DNA from: Rhodospirillaceae bacterium | GTDB taxonomy: Bacteria > Pseudomonadota > Alphaproteobacteria > Thalassobaculales > Thalassobaculaceae | DNA: 64,000 nucleotides | Reading direction: 5' to 3' | Assembly: GCA_018401495.1 (NCBI GenBank) | Contig: JAGYJX010000015.1 | Coordinates: 430,766 to 494,765, forward strand | Part shown: positions 1 through 10,712 of the stretch, piece by piece | Layout: every line of letters starts with the position of its first letter | Numbering within the stretch: position 1 is the stretch's first letter | Notes under the pieces: generated by a model | Databases searched by the model: none | What the model saw: only the letters and a program-made list of their open reading frames with translations | Told to the model about the DNA's origin: nothing | Translations under genes and position numbers: made by a program

Positions 1-1825
<1,825 letters not shown>

Positions 1826-1945
1826 GTCATTTCGGCAACACTCTGACTCTATTGATTAATTTCTAATGAAGATTCCCGGTTCGTTCACGTTGTCCGCCGT
1901 CTGGGGGCGTGATTCAATCGTGGTGTCGCCGGTATGGAGGACGCC

Positions 1946-2299
1946 ATGGCCCTGGTCTTCGAGCTCAAGCGTCGTGCCCGTCACGTCGTCGGGCCGCTGA
2001 TCGGCTCGCTTCTCGTGGCGTACTTCGCCTATCACGCGGTCGAGGGCGATCGCGGCATCCGGGCTTGGCAAAGGCTCGACGGCGAGGTGGCGGAGGCTCG
2101 CGCGGTGCGGGATCGACTGGTCGGCGAACAGGCCGCGCTCGATCGGCGCGTGTCCATGCTGCGACCGGACAGTCTCGATTCCGATCTCCTGGAAGAGCGC
2201 GCCCGCCTGGTCTTGGGGTATGTGCCGTCGAACGGCGTCATCCTCGGCAAATCGGTGGTTCCTGTGGCCCACCTGGCGGGCCTGGCGGTGGTTCGCTGA
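1946..2299 (+). CDS. ftsB: Septum formation initiator family protein (FtsB/DivIC-like)
   Basis: Small bitopic division protein, about 117 residues. It has a short cytoplasmic N-terminus (MALVFELKRRARH), one TM segment (VVGPLIGSLLVAYFAYHAV), then a periplasmic coiled coil (RLDGEVAEARAVRDRLVGEQ) ending in the family-typical region LLEERARLVLGYV. An ATG at 1934 is in frame, but GGAGG at 1936-1940 lies just ahead of the ATG at 1946, so 1946 is preferred. In E. coli the homologue bridges FtsQ and FtsL at the septum. A position between eno and pdhA is typical for alphaproteobacteria. Family assignment rests on size, topology and context more than on strong motifs. Confidence 0.85.
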   Translation: MALVFELKRRARHVVGPLIGSLLVAYFAYHAVEGDRGIRAWQRLDGEVAEARAVRDRLVGEQAALDRRVSMLRPDSLDSDLLEERARLVLGYVPSNGVILGKSVVPVAHLAGLAVVR

Positions 2300-2332
2300 A
2301 CGATTTCAGCTGATTAACCAAAGTTCGGTTAA
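2295..2332. repeat. Two tandem inverted repeats between ftsB and pdhA
   Basis: A perfect GCTGAA-CGAT-TTCAGC hairpin (2295-2310) overlaps the ftsB stop codon. It is followed at once by TTAACC-N7-GGTTAA (2314-2332). A short T run (2339-2343) follows. The stems are too short and AT-rich to be a convincing intrinsic terminator. The second dyad could equally be a protein-binding site ahead of the pdh operon. Seen directly; function inferred. Confidence 0.4.
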
Positions 2333-2461
2333 ATGGCGTTTTTGCGTTGCAGCACAACCCGTTAGCGCCTTGCATTGAGGCTTGTCTTCCCCTAAGTGTT
2401 GGCGGGTCGGTGCGGTGCCAATGCCTCGTGCCGCCCGCAGTAGTACGCGCAGGGGGATACC

Positions 2462-3526
2462 ATGGCACGTGCGGCGACAACCAAGTCGACGGCGAGCCGG
2501 CCCGGTCCGGCCAAGGCCGCCGCGGCACGCTCGACCCGTTCATCCAAGTCGGCGAAGCCGCCCGAGGCGTCGATCGATGACCTGGTCGGCTATTACCGGG
2601 ACATGCTGGTCATCCGCCGCTTCGAGGAGAAGGCGGGACAACTGTACGGCATGGGTCTGATCGGCGGCTTCTGCCACCTCTACATCGGTCAGGAAGCGGT
2701 GGTGGTCGGCATGCAGGCCGCGATCGACGAGGGCGACACGGTCGTCACGTCGTACCGGGACCACGGCCACATGCTCGCCTGCGGCATGGAAGCGCGCGGC
2801 GTGATGGCGGAGTTGACCGGGCGGATCGGCGGCTACTCCAAGGGCAAGGGCGGCTCGATGCATATGTTCAGCCGCGAGAAGAATTTCTTCGGCGGCCATG
2901 GCATCGTCGGGGCCCAGGTTCCGATCGGCACCGGTCTGGCCTTCAACCATCGCTTCCGCGATACCGACCGGGTGTCGTTGACCTATCTGGGCGACGGCGC
3001 CGTCAACCAGGGGCAGGTCTACGAGAGTTTCAACATGGCCGCGCTCTGGAAGCTGCCGGTCATCTTCATCATCGAGAACAACAAGTACGGCATGGGCACC
3101 TCGGTGACCCGCGCCGCCGCCGGTCCGTCGCTGGCCGAGCGTGGCCACGCCTACGGCATTCCCGGCAAGGAGGTCGACGGCATGGACGTCCTGGCGGTCA
3201 AGGCCGCCGGCGACGAGGCGGTGGCCTACTGCCGAGCCGGCAAGGGCCCGTACATCCTGGAGATGAAGACCTACCGATACCGTGGCCACTCCATGTCAGA
3301 TCCGGCCAAGTACCGGACCAAGGAGGAGGTCAACAAGATGCGCCAGGAGCACGACCCGATCGACACGCTGCGTCGCACCCTGCTCGACCGCAAGGTTGAC
3401 GAGGACACGCTGAAAAAGGTCGACCGCGAGGTGAAGGACCTGGTGACCGACGCCGCCGATTTTGCCCAGCAGAGCCCCGAGCCGGACGTTTCCGAGCTTT
3501 GGACGGACATTCTCGTAGAGGCCTGA
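2462..3526 (+). CDS. pdhA: Pyruvate dehydrogenase E1 component, alpha subunit
   Basis: ThDP-dependent decarboxylase subunit of the pyruvate dehydrogenase complex, pairing with the beta subunit encoded 46 bases downstream. 354 residues. The ThDP/Mg site is visible as GDGAVNQG (from about residue 177) through to IIENN about 30 residues later. The phosphorylation-loop-like region [15 protein letters not shown] is also present, as is usual for alpha2beta2-type E1. The first 35 residues are an Ala/Lys/Ser/Arg-rich, probably disordered extension. AGGGGGA stands just upstream of the ATG. First gene of pdhA-pdhB-pdhC-lpdA, all on the same strand. Confidence 0.97.
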   Translation: MARAATTKSTASRPGPAKAAAARSTRSSKSAKPPEASIDDLVGYYRDMLVIRRFEEKAGQLYGMGLIGGFCHLYIGQEAVVVGMQAAIDEGDTVVTSYRDHGHMLACGMEARGVMAELTGRIGGYSKGKGGSMHMFSREKNFFGGHGIVGAQVPIGTGLAFNHRFRDTDRVSLTYLGDGAVNQGQVYESFNMAALWKLPVIFIIENNKYGMGTSVTRAAAGPSLAERGHAYGIPGKEVDGMDVLAVKAAGDEAVAYCRAGKGPYILEMKTYRYRGHSMSDPAKYRTKEEVNKMRQEHDPIDTLRRTLLDRKVDEDTLKKVDREVKDLVTDAADFAQQSPEPDVSELWTDILVEA

Positions 3527-3572
3527 CGCCGGCGCGGCCGCGGTCCGCGGCGCCCGCACGAGGGGAAAACGC

Positions 3573-5003
3573 ATGCCCACTCCTGTACTGATGCCGGCGC
3601 TGTCGCCGACGATGACCGAGGGCAACCTCGCGAAATGGCACATCAAGGAAGGCGACACGGTCAGCGCCGGTGACGTAATCGCCGAGATCGAGACCGACAA
3701 GGCGACCATGGAGGTCGAGGCGGTCGACGAGGGCAAGGTCGGCCGGATCGAGATCGCCGAGGGCAGCGAGGGCGTGGCGGTGAACGCCGTGATCGCCTGG
3801 CTGCTTGACGAGGGCGAGGACGCCGACGCCATCCCGTCCGAAGGTGCCGGGTCAGCGCCGGCCGCTGCCGAGCCGGCCGCGCCGGAGCCGAAGCGCGCGG
3901 ACGGCGGCGGGGTCGGGCCGGAGCGGGCACCCGAGGCGCCGGCGCTGCCGGGGGCGCCCGCCCACACCTCGGTGCCGGTCTCGGTTCCCGATGTCGACGA
4001 GGCGCGGTTCTTCAAGGACACCCAGCGCCAGACGGTGCGCGAGGCGTTGCGCGACGCGATGGCCGAGGAAATGCGGAACGACCCCGTCGTGTTCGTGATG
4101 GGCGAGGAGGTCGCGGAGTACCAGGGTGCCTACAAGGTCACCCAGGGCCTGCTGGCGGAATTCGGCGCCAAGCGCGTCATCGACACCCCGATCACCGAGC
4201 ACGGCTTCGCCGGGATGGCGGTCGGCGCGGCGTTCGGCAAGCTGAAGCCGGTGGTCGAGTTCATGACCTTCAACTTCGCGATGCAGGCGATCGACCAGAT
4301 CATCAACTCGGCGGCCAAGACCCTGTACATGTCCGGCGGCCAGATGGGCTGCCCGATCGTGTTTCGTGGCCCGAACGGTGCGGCGTCCCGCGTCGCCGCC
4401 CAGCATTCGCAGTGCTACGCGAGCTGGTACGCGCATTGTCCCGGCCTCAAGGTCATCGCGCCCTGGTCGGCGGCCGATGCCAAGGGCCTGCTGAAGGCGG
4501 CGATCCGGGATCCCAACCCGGTGATCTTCCTGGAGAACGAGGTCCTCTACGGTCAGACCTTCGATGTGCCGACCGATCCCGACTTCGTGTTGCCGATCGG
4601 CAAGGCGAAGATCGTCCGCCAGGGCAAGGACGTCACCATCACGGCGTTCTCGATCATGGTCGGCAAGGCGCTGGAGGCGGCCGAAAAGCTGGCGGAGCAG
4701 GGTATCGAGGCCGAGGTCATCGACCTGCGGACCATCCGCCCGCTCGACGTCGAGACCATCGTCGCCTCGGTGAAGAAGACCAACCGGCTCGTCACCACCG
4801 AGGAGGGCTGGGCGTTCTCCGGCATCGGCTCCGAGATCGCCGCGCTGATGATGGAGCACGCCTTCGATTACCTCGACGCCCCGGTCGCCCGGGTTGCCGG
4901 CGCCGACGTGCCGATGCCCTACGCCGCCAACCTCGAGAAGCTTGCCCTGCCGCAGGTCGAGAACATCGTCCAGGCGGCCAAGGCGGTCTGCTACCGCTCT
5001 TAA
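3573..5003 (+). CDS. pdhB: Pyruvate dehydrogenase E1 beta subunit with N-terminal lipoyl domain
   Basis: 476 residues, about 140 longer than a plain E1-beta. Residues 1-80 form a biotinyl/lipoyl domain with the lipoylation motif ETDKATMEV, Lys43. An Ala/Pro/Glu-rich linker (about 85-135) follows, then the E1-beta transketolase-like pyrimidine and C-terminal domains (starting near [13 protein letters not shown], with [16 protein letters not shown] and the end [14 protein letters not shown]). The lipoyl domain is nearly the same as that of the neighbouring E2 gene. Lipoyl-bearing E1-beta subunits are known from alphaproteobacteria such as Zymomonas and Sinorhizobium. Frame intact. Confidence 0.97.
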   Translation: MPTPVLMPALSPTMTEGNLAKWHIKEGDTVSAGDVIAEIETDKATMEVEAVDEGKVGRIEIAEGSEGVAVNAVIAWLLDEGEDADAIPSEGAGSAPAAAEPAAPEPKRADGGGVGPERAPEAPALPGAPAHTSVPVSVPDVDEARFFKDTQRQTVREALRDAMAEEMRNDPVVFVMGEEVAEYQGAYKVTQGLLAEFGAKRVIDTPITEHGFAGMAVGAAFGKLKPVVEFMTFNFAMQAIDQIINSAAKTLYMSGGQMGCPIVFRGPNGAASRVAAQHSQCYASWYAHCPGLKVIAPWSAADAKGLLKAAIRDPNPVIFLENEVLYGQTFDVPTDPDFVLPIGKAKIVRQGKDVTITAFSIMVGKALEAAEKLAEQGIEAEVIDLRTIRPLDVETIVASVKKTNRLVTTEEGWAFSGIGSEIAALMMEHAFDYLDAPVARVAGADVPMPYAANLEKLALPQVENIVQAAKAVCYRS

Positions 5004-5016
5004 GGAGTGCCGGAAC

Positions 5017-6334
5017 ATGCCGATTTCCATTCTAATGCCGGCGCTGTCGCCCACCATGAGCGAGGGCAACCTCGCCAAATGGCTGGTCAAGGAAGGCGAC
5101 ACGATCAGCGCCGGCGACGTGATCGCCGAGATCGAGACCGACAAGGCGACCATGGAAGTCGAGGCGGTCGACGAAGGCACGATCGGCAAGCTGGTGGTCG
5201 CCGAGGGCACCGAGGGCGTGGCGGTCAACGCGGTCATCGCGTGGCTGCTGGAAGAGGGCGAAGACGCCGGAGCGATCCCGGCCGACGGCGGTGGCGAGGT
5301 GGCGGCCGCAACGCCGAAGCCCGCGACCGCTGAGCCGGAGGCCGCCAAGGCCGAACCCGCGAAAGCCGAGCCGGCCAAGGCCGAGGCGCCGAAGCCCGGC
5401 TGCGGCGGCCCAGCATTCCGGCGGCCGGGTGTTCGCCAGCCCGCTCGCCAAGCGCATGGCCGAGCAGGCCGGTCTCGACCTCGGCAGCCTGAAGGGGTCA
5501 GGCCCGAACGGCCGGGTCGTCAAGGCCGACATCGAGGCCGCGGTCTCCGGCGGCGCCCGCAAGCCTGCGGCGGCCCCGGCCGCTGCCGCTCCCGTCGCCG
5601 CGCCGACACCGACCCTGGGTGCCGCACCGTCGGCCGACGTCCCGGGCATGCCGGCCTACGAGGAATTCCCGAATTCGAACATGCGCAAGGTGATCGCCAA
5701 GCGCCTGACCGAGTCCAAGCAGTTCGCCCCGCATTTCTACCTGACGATCGACTGCGAGATCGACGAGTTGCTGAAGGTCCGCAAGGAGCTGAACGCCAAG
5801 GGCGACGACTACAAGCTGTCGGTCAACGACCTGGTGATCCGGGCGACGGCGCTCGCCCTGAAGCGCGTGCCGGCGGCCAACGCCTCGTGGACCGAGAAGG
5901 CCATCCGCGTCTACAAGCAGGTCGACATCTCGGTGGCGGTCGCCATCGACGAGGGCCTGATCACCCCGGTGATCCGGGATGCCGGATCCAAGGGTCTCAA
6001 GCAGATCTCCGCCGAGATGAAGGACCTGGCGACGAGGGCGCGCGAACGCAAGCTGAAGCCCGAGGAGTTCCAGGGCGGCACCTTCTCGATTTCCAACCTC
6101 GGCATGTTCGGGATCAAGGACTTCGCGGCCGTGATCAACCCGCCGCAGGGGGCCATCCTGGCGGTCGGCGCCGGCGAGCAGCGCGCGGTGGTCAAGGACG
6201 GCGCGCTGGCGATCGCCACGGTGATGAGTTGCACTCTGTCGGTCGATCACCGGGTCGTCGACGGGGCGATCGGCGCCGAGTTCCTGGCCGCCTTCAAGAA
6301 GCTGGTCGAAGACCCGCTCACCATGCTGCTCTGA
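5017..6334 (+). CDS. pdhC: Pyruvate dehydrogenase E2, dihydrolipoamide acetyltransferase (frame break near 5395)
   Basis: Core acetyltransferase of the complex. AAGGAG at 5003-5008 precedes the ATG. Domains in order: lipoyl domain (1-80, Lys43 in ETDKATMEV), Ala/Pro/Glu/Lys linker, peripheral subunit-binding domain ([16 protein letters not shown]), a second linker, and the 2-oxoacid dehydrogenase acyltransferase domain ending with the catalytic HRVVDGA. One extra C near 5395, inside the first linker, shifts the frame. Removing it gives a continuous protein of about 438 residues, a normal E2 length. The break is judged to be a sequence error because both halves are perfectly conserved. Confidence 0.93.
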
Positions 6335-6350
6335 CCTGGGAGGCACCGTC

Positions 6351-7763
6351 ATGGCCGACACCCAATTCGACGTGATCGTCGTCGGCGGCGGCCCGGGCGG
6401 GTACGTCGCGGCGATCCGGGCGTCCCAGCTGGGCCTGAAGGCCGCGGTGATCGAGCGCGAGCATCTCGGCGGCATCTGCCTCAACTGGGGGTGCATTCCG
6501 ACCAAGGCCCTGCTGCGCTCGTCCGAGGTCTCGCACATCCTGCACAACCTCGACGCATATGGGTTTTCCGCCAAGGACATATCGTACGATCTTGCCAAGG
6601 TGGTTCAACGCTCCCGCAAAATTGCCAAGCAGCTCTCGGGCGGCGTGGCGCACCTTCTGAAGAAGAACAAAGTCACAGTCGTCGACGGCCACGGCAAGCT
6701 GGCGGGCACCCAGGGCGGCCTCCGCAAGGTCGACGTCAGCAAGGACGGCAAGCCGGTTGGCAGCTACACCGCCAAGCACGTCATCCTGGCGACAGGGGCG
6801 CGCGCCCGGACGCTGCCGGGCCTGGAACCTGACGGCAAGACCATCGTGACCTACCGGGAGGCGATGGTCCCGGAGACCATGCCGAAGAGCCTGCTGGTGA
6901 TCGGCTCCGGCGCCATCGGCATGGAGTTCGCGAGCTTCCATCACGACATGGGCTGCGCCGTCACCGTGATCGAGGTGGTCGACCGCATCCTGCCGGCCGA
7001 GGACGAGGAGATCTCCGCCTTCGCCCACAAGCAGTTCGCCAAGCAGGGCATGACCATCAAGACCGGTGTGAAGGTCGCCAAGCTGGAGAAGGGCGGGAAG
7101 GGGGCCAGGGCCACCATCGAGGTCGCCGGCAAGTCCGAGACCATCGAGGTCGAGAAGGTCATCCTGGCGGTCGGCATCGTCGGCAACGTCGAGGACATCG
7201 GCCTCGAGGGCACCAAGGTGAAGGTCGAGAAGACCCACGTGGTGATCAACGAGTGGATGGAGACCGGCGAGCCCGGCGTCTACGCCATCGGCGACCTGGC
7301 CGGGCCGCCCTGGCTCGCCCACAAGGCCAGCCACGAGGGCGTGATCTGCGTCGAGCGCATCGCCGGCGTGAAGGGGTTGCACCCTCTGGATGTCCGCAAG
7401 ATCCCCGGCTGCACCTACTGCCGACCGCAGATCGCCAGCGTCGGCCTGAGCGAGGCCAAGGCGAAGGCCGCCGGTTACGACATCCGGGTCGGCCGGTTCC
7501 CGTTCGTCGGCAACGGCAAGGCGATCGCGCTCGGCGAGTCCGAGGGCATGGTCAAGACGGTGTTCGACAAGAAGACCGGCGAGCTGCTGGGCGCCCACAT
7601 GATCGGCGCCGAGGTCACCGAGCTGATCCAGGGCTACGGCGTCGCGATGACCCTGGAGACCACCGAGGCCGAGCTGATGCACGCGGTGTTCCCGCACCCG
7701 ACCCTGTCGGAGATGATGCACGAGTCGGTGCTTGACGCGTACGGCCGCGCCATCCACTTCTGA
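6351..7763 (+). CDS. lpdA: Dihydrolipoyl dehydrogenase (E3)
   Basis: FAD-dependent enzyme that reoxidises dihydrolipoamide with NAD+. 470 residues, normal for the family. FAD-binding [10 protein letters not shown] near the N-terminus; redox-active disulfide Cys43/Cys48 in [16 protein letters not shown]-binding [14 protein letters not shown]; second FAD motif [10 protein letters not shown]; and the C-terminal His-Glu region [11 protein letters not shown]. The start follows GGGAGG by a few bases and lies 16 bases after the E2 stop. As the last gene of the pdh set it may also serve other 2-oxoacid dehydrogenases. Confidence 0.97.
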   Translation: MADTQFDVIVVGGGPGGYVAAIRASQLGLKAAVIEREHLGGICLNWGCIPTKALLRSSEVSHILHNLDAYGFSAKDISYDLAKVVQRSRKIAKQLSGGVAHLLKKNKVTVVDGHGKLAGTQGGLRKVDVSKDGKPVGSYTAKHVILATGARARTLPGLEPDGKTIVTYREAMVPETMPKSLLVIGSGAIGMEFASFHHDMGCAVTVIEVVDRILPAEDEEISAFAHKQFAKQGMTIKTGVKVAKLEKGGKGARATIEVAGKSETIEVEKVILAVGIVGNVEDIGLEGTKVKVEKTHVVINEWMETGEPGVYAIGDLAGPPWLAHKASHEGVICVERIAGVKGLHPLDVRKIPGCTYCRPQIASVGLSEAKAKAAGYDIRVGRFPFVGNGKAIALGESEGMVKTVFDKKTGELLGAHMIGAEVTELIQGYGVAMTLETTEAELMHAVFPHPTLSEMMHESVLDAYGRAIHF

Positions 7764-7797
7764 GGCGGTTGATCCCGCGACCGCGAAAGGATTGTCG

Positions 7798-8820
7798 ATG
7801 ACCGAGGCGACCCGCGAGGCGACGCCCGACGGGATGACGGCGGAGCGTGTGCGGCACCCCGAAAAGGCGCACCGCCCGGACAATCCGGTGCAGAAGCGCA
7901 AGCCTGCCTGGATCCGGGTCAAGGCGCCGACCTCGGCGACCTACCACGAGACCCGCAGGATCATGCGGGAGCACAACCTGCACACGGTGTGCGAGGAGGC
8001 CGCCTGCCCGAACATCGGCGAGTGCTGGTCGAAGAAGCACGCCACCATGATGATCCTGGGCTCGGTGTGCACCCGCGCCTGCTCGTTCTGCAACGTCGCC
8101 ACCGGCCGGCCGGACCTGCTGGACCCGCACGAGCCAGAGAACGTGGCGCAGTCGGTCGCCAAGCTCGGCCTCAGCCATGTCGTCATCACCTCGGTCGACC
8201 GCGACGACTTGGCCGACGGCGGCGCCGGGCATTTCGCCGAGACCATCCTGCGCATCCGCCGGGCCTCGCCGGGCACCACCATCGAGGTGCTGACGCCGGA
8301 TTTCCTGCGCAAGAAGGATGCGGTCGAGACAGTGGTCGGCGCCCGGCCCGACGTGTTCAACCACAACCTGGAGACCGTGCCGCGGCTGTACGGCGAGGTG
8401 CGCCCGGGGGCCCGCTACTTCGCCTCGCTGCGGCTGCTGCAGCAGGTCAAGGAACTCGACCCGTCGATGTTCACCAAGTCCGGCATCATGGTCGGGCTCG
8501 GCGAGGGGCGCGAGGAGGTGCTGCAGCTGATGGACGATCTGCGCGCCGCGGATGTCGACTTCATGACCATCGGCCAGTACCTGCAGCCGACCCCGAAGCA
8601 TCACGCGGTCGACCGGTTCGTCGAACCGTCGGAGTTCGAGGCCTACGCCCGCTTCGCCTACGCCAAGGGCTTCCTGATGGTGTCGTCGTCGCCGCTGACC
8701 CGGTCGTCTTACTTCGCCGGCGATGACTTCGCCCGGCTGCGCGCCGCGCGGCTGCGCCGGCTCGGCGGCGAGACCGTGTCCGAGACGGACGCGCTGGCGG
8801 CCGTCCCGGCGGCCGAGTAG
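7798..8820 (+). CDS. lipA: Lipoyl synthase
   Basis: Radical-SAM enzyme that inserts two sulfurs into the octanoyl group on lipoyl domains, which fits its place behind genes for lipoylated E1-beta and E2. 340 residues from the ATG at 7798, which has GAAAGGA upstream; an in-frame ATG at 7834 is possible. Cluster ligands are visible: Cys65/70/76 (auxiliary cluster) and Cys91/95/98 in CTRACSFC (SAM cluster), plus the conserved RSSY near the C-terminus. [12 protein letters not shown] and the EVLTPDF block are also typical. Frame intact. Confidence 0.97.
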   Translation: MTEATREATPDGMTAERVRHPEKAHRPDNPVQKRKPAWIRVKAPTSATYHETRRIMREHNLHTVCEEAACPNIGECWSKKHATMMILGSVCTRACSFCNVATGRPDLLDPHEPENVAQSVAKLGLSHVVITSVDRDDLADGGAGHFAETILRIRRASPGTTIEVLTPDFLRKKDAVETVVGARPDVFNHNLETVPRLYGEVRPGARYFASLRLLQQVKELDPSMFTKSGIMVGLGEGREEVLQLMDDLRAADVDFMTIGQYLQPTPKHHAVDRFVEPSEFEAYARFAYAKGFLMVSSSPLTRSSYFAGDDFARLRAARLRRLGGETVSETDALAAVPAAE

Positions 8821-8841
8821 CCGGGCGGAACGCGCCAGGGC

Positions 8842-9303
8842 ATGCCAACCCACGCCGAGAAGCGGATCGTCCCGCACACCCCCGAGCAGTTGTTCGATCT
8901 GGTCTCCGACATCGAGCGCTACCCGGAATTCCTGCCGTGGTGCATCGGCGCCCGGATCAAGCGGCGCGACGGCCGGGTGCTCTACGCCGACCTGGTGATC
9001 GGCTACAAGATGATCCGCGAGCGCTTCACCTCCCGGGTCGACCCGCAGCCAGAGGTCATGCGGATCGACGTGACCTACACCGAAGGCCCGTTCCGATACC
9101 TGAACAATCACTGGGTCTTCGAGCCGCACGGCGATGGTTGCATGATCGACTTCTACGTCGATTTCGAGTTCCGCAACCGCATGCTGCAAAGCGTGATTGG
9201 CCTGTTCTTCAACGAGGCCGTCAAGCGCATGGTGCAGGCCTTCGAGACTCGCGCCGACGCGCTCTATGGCCGCGATCCAGGCCATCCCGCCGGGGTGGCC
9301 TAG
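8842..9303 (+). CDS. ratA: RatA / COQ10-type START-like protein
   Basis: 153 residues, a single START-like (polyketide cyclase/dehydrase) fold typical of the RatA/Coq10 family. Visible family features are the opening MPTHAEKR, VSDIERYPEFLPWC, and RFTSRV; GPFRYLNNHWVFEP; and VIGLFFNEAVKRMVQAFETR at the end. In mitochondria Coq10 binds ubiquinone and supports respiration. In alphaproteobacteria this gene regularly sits between lipA and cinA, and a quinone- or lipid-chaperone role is inferred. A toxin role (ribosome association) has been proposed for the E. coli homologue RatA, but no antitoxin-like partner (ratB) is present here. Confidence 0.85.
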   Translation: MPTHAEKRIVPHTPEQLFDLVSDIERYPEFLPWCIGARIKRRDGRVLYADLVIGYKMIRERFTSRVDPQPEVMRIDVTYTEGPFRYLNNHWVFEPHGDGCMIDFYVDFEFRNRMLQSVIGLFFNEAVKRMVQAFETRADALYGRDPGHPAGVA

Positions 9304-9324
9304 GGCCGAAGCAACCGTCGCAAC

Positions 9325-9380
9325 TGGGTCCCGGATGCGTCCCGCCTGCGGCGGCCCGCTCCGGGATGACGACAAGGGAG
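9325..9380 (+). repeat. Palindromic intergenic repeat, copy A
   Basis: Begins TGGGTCCCGG and ends CCGGGATGACGAC, with a GC-rich inner hairpin (CCCGCCTGCGGCGG). The two ends are complementary, so the whole element can fold. It lies in the 395-base gene-free stretch between ratA and cinA (9304-9698), together with copies B and C. Confidence 0.7.
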
Positions 9381-9430
9381 AGGGTGGCCGATCACCGCCC
9401 TGATGACGGCGGCCTGGCGGCTTTCCCCCT

Positions 9431-9470
9431 CGTCGTCATCCCGGCCAAGCGCAGCGCGAGCCGGGACCCA
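9431..9470 (-). repeat. Palindromic intergenic repeat, copy B (inverted)
   Basis: Same outer arms as copies A and C but on the opposite strand: GTCATCCCGGC at the left and GCCGGGACCCA at the right. The centre differs (AAGCGCAGCGCGA). This form matches a small palindrome common in alphaproteobacterial intergenic DNA, by memory rather than by search. Confidence 0.7.
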
Positions 9471-9510
9471 CCCGCCGCCGCCGTGGTGAAGGCCGGCGCA
9501 CGTCGCTTCC

Positions 9511-9570
9511 TGGGTCCCGGATCCGTCCCGCCTGGGGCGGTCCGGTCCGGGATGACGACAGGGAGAGAGG
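9511..9570 (+). repeat. Palindromic intergenic repeat, copy C
   Basis: Nearly the same as copy A: TGGGTCCCGGATCCG, inner CCCGCCTGGGGCGG, then GGTCCGGGATGACGAC followed by AGGGAGAG. A fourth, decayed and inverted copy may lie near 9650-9680 (GTCACCCCGTAGGGCGGGTC). Outside these repeats I see no ORF, RNA gene or promoter in 9304-9698. Confidence 0.7.
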
Positions 9571-9698
9571 GGGTGGAGGGCTCGCTTTCTGATGTGTTGA
9601 CTGGGGGAGGGAAGGATCCCGTCGACGCAACCGACCCCTCTCCTCGACGTCACCCCGTAGGGCGGGTCGATCCGGGGGCCACCGGCCGCCGCGAGCGC

Positions 9699-10195
9699 TC
9701 AGACGTGGCGCGGTATCCGGTCGGCCAGGATGCGGAGCGCGGTGCGGACCGCTTCGCGGCGGATGTCGGTGCGGTTGCCCTCGAATTCGTGGCGTTCGTG
9801 GGTGGTGACGCCTCCGGTCATCGCCGAGGCGAAATGGACGAGGCCGACCGGTTTGCCGGGGTCGCCCCGCCGGGGCCGGCGATGCCGGTGACGGCGATCG
9901 TCATGAGCGCGCGCGACTTGGCGAGCGCGCCGATCGCCATGGCCTTGGCGACCTCCTCCGAGACGGCGCCGTGCCGCAGGATCATCGGCGCCGGCACTCC
10001 CAGCAGTTCGGACTTCGCCTCGTTGGAGTAGGTCACGAACCCGCGGTCGAAGACGTCCGATGACCCGGCGATTTCGGTCAGGCACCCGGCCACCAGCCCG
10101 CCGGTGCAGGACTCCGCGGTAGCGACCGTCAGGCCGGCCTCGCGGCAGGCGTGCAGCAGGGCGGAGGCGGCGTCGACCAGAGCCTCGGGCAGCAT
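9699..10195 (-). CDS. pncC: CinA C-terminal-domain protein, NMN amidohydrolase type (frame break near 9866)
   Basis: Stand-alone CinA_C domain, about 165 residues, the size of single-domain PncC enzymes that deamidate NMN to NaMN in pyridine nucleotide salvage. Seen are [15 protein letters not shown], the region [16 protein letters not shown], the motif [13 protein letters not shown] and VTGIAGPGG. The frame breaks in the glycine codons at about 9866, where a G run on the coding strand appears one base short. Restoring it joins the first part to KPVGLVHFA and the C-terminus IPRHV. The ATG lies 18 bases after the pgpA stop. Confidence 0.85.
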
Positions 10196-10213
10196 CAGGG
10201 GTCTCCTGGCGTG

Positions 10214-10712
10214 TCAGGAAGCAAGGATCGCCCAGCGGGCGACGGCGATCACGGCGACAGCGTAGAGTCCGGCCACCAGGTCGTCGAGCATCACGCCGGC
10301 GGCGCGTCTTCATCCGTCGATCGATCCACCCGGCCGGCGGCGGCTTCAGGATGTCGAACAGCCGGAACGCCAGGAAGCCGGCCAGCCACCACAGCGGGTC
10401 GAGCGGGCAGGCCGCCAGCGTCAGCCACTGCCCGGCGACCTCGTCGATCACCACCGGTCCCGGATCCGACTGGCCGGTGCTGCGCTGGTAGGCGCGGATC
10501 GCCGGAATACCGGCGACCGCCGCCACGGCCGCCGCCGCCAGCAGCGCCGGCCAGCCGCCCAGCGCCGCGATCGGCCAGGCGACGCGCGACGGCCAGCAGC
10601 GAACCCCAGGTGCCGGGCATCGTCGGCAGGTAACCGCTGCCCGAGCCCGGTGGCGACCAGGATGCGGGGGTCGGCGAGCGAGGGTCGACCGGCCGGCGTC
10701 GGGTTCACTCAT
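10214..10712 (-). CDS. pgpA: Phosphatidylglycerophosphatase A (four frame breaks)
   Basis: Integral membrane phosphatase that makes phosphatidylglycerol from PG-phosphate. The reading frame changes four times (near 10678, 10637, 10585 and 10304), each consistent with one surplus base. The restored product of about 164 residues reads through [12 protein letters not shown], the hydrophobic block [27 protein letters not shown] and [20 protein letters not shown], ending in a final TM segment ([19 protein letters not shown]). These are all PgpA hallmarks. The ATG overlaps the ispDF stop (ATGA). Four indels in 0.5 kb mark the worst-quality stretch of the window. Confidence 0.8.

Noticed and set aside
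3852..5378. 508-codon open frame on the minus strand across pdhB/pdhC
   Set aside because: Low-complexity shadow of two perfectly conserved plus-strand genes; no start site and no family motif.
6318..7922. 534-codon minus-strand frame over lpdA
   Set aside because: Shadow frame; lpdA on the plus strand has every catalytic motif.
8842..9303. RatAB toxin-antitoxin module
   Set aside because: The gene is RatA-like, but no ratB is adjacent and the position after lipA is the housekeeping Coq10-type context.
7615..9375. 586-codon minus-strand frame over lipA and ratA
   Set aside because: Composition is that of a reverse-strand shadow, while lipA and ratA are both intact on the plus strand.
9304..9698. 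Possible CRISPR array or sRNA in the repeat patch
   Set aside because: Only three or four copies, in mixed orientation, with uneven spacing and no spacers of constant length; no cas gene in the window.
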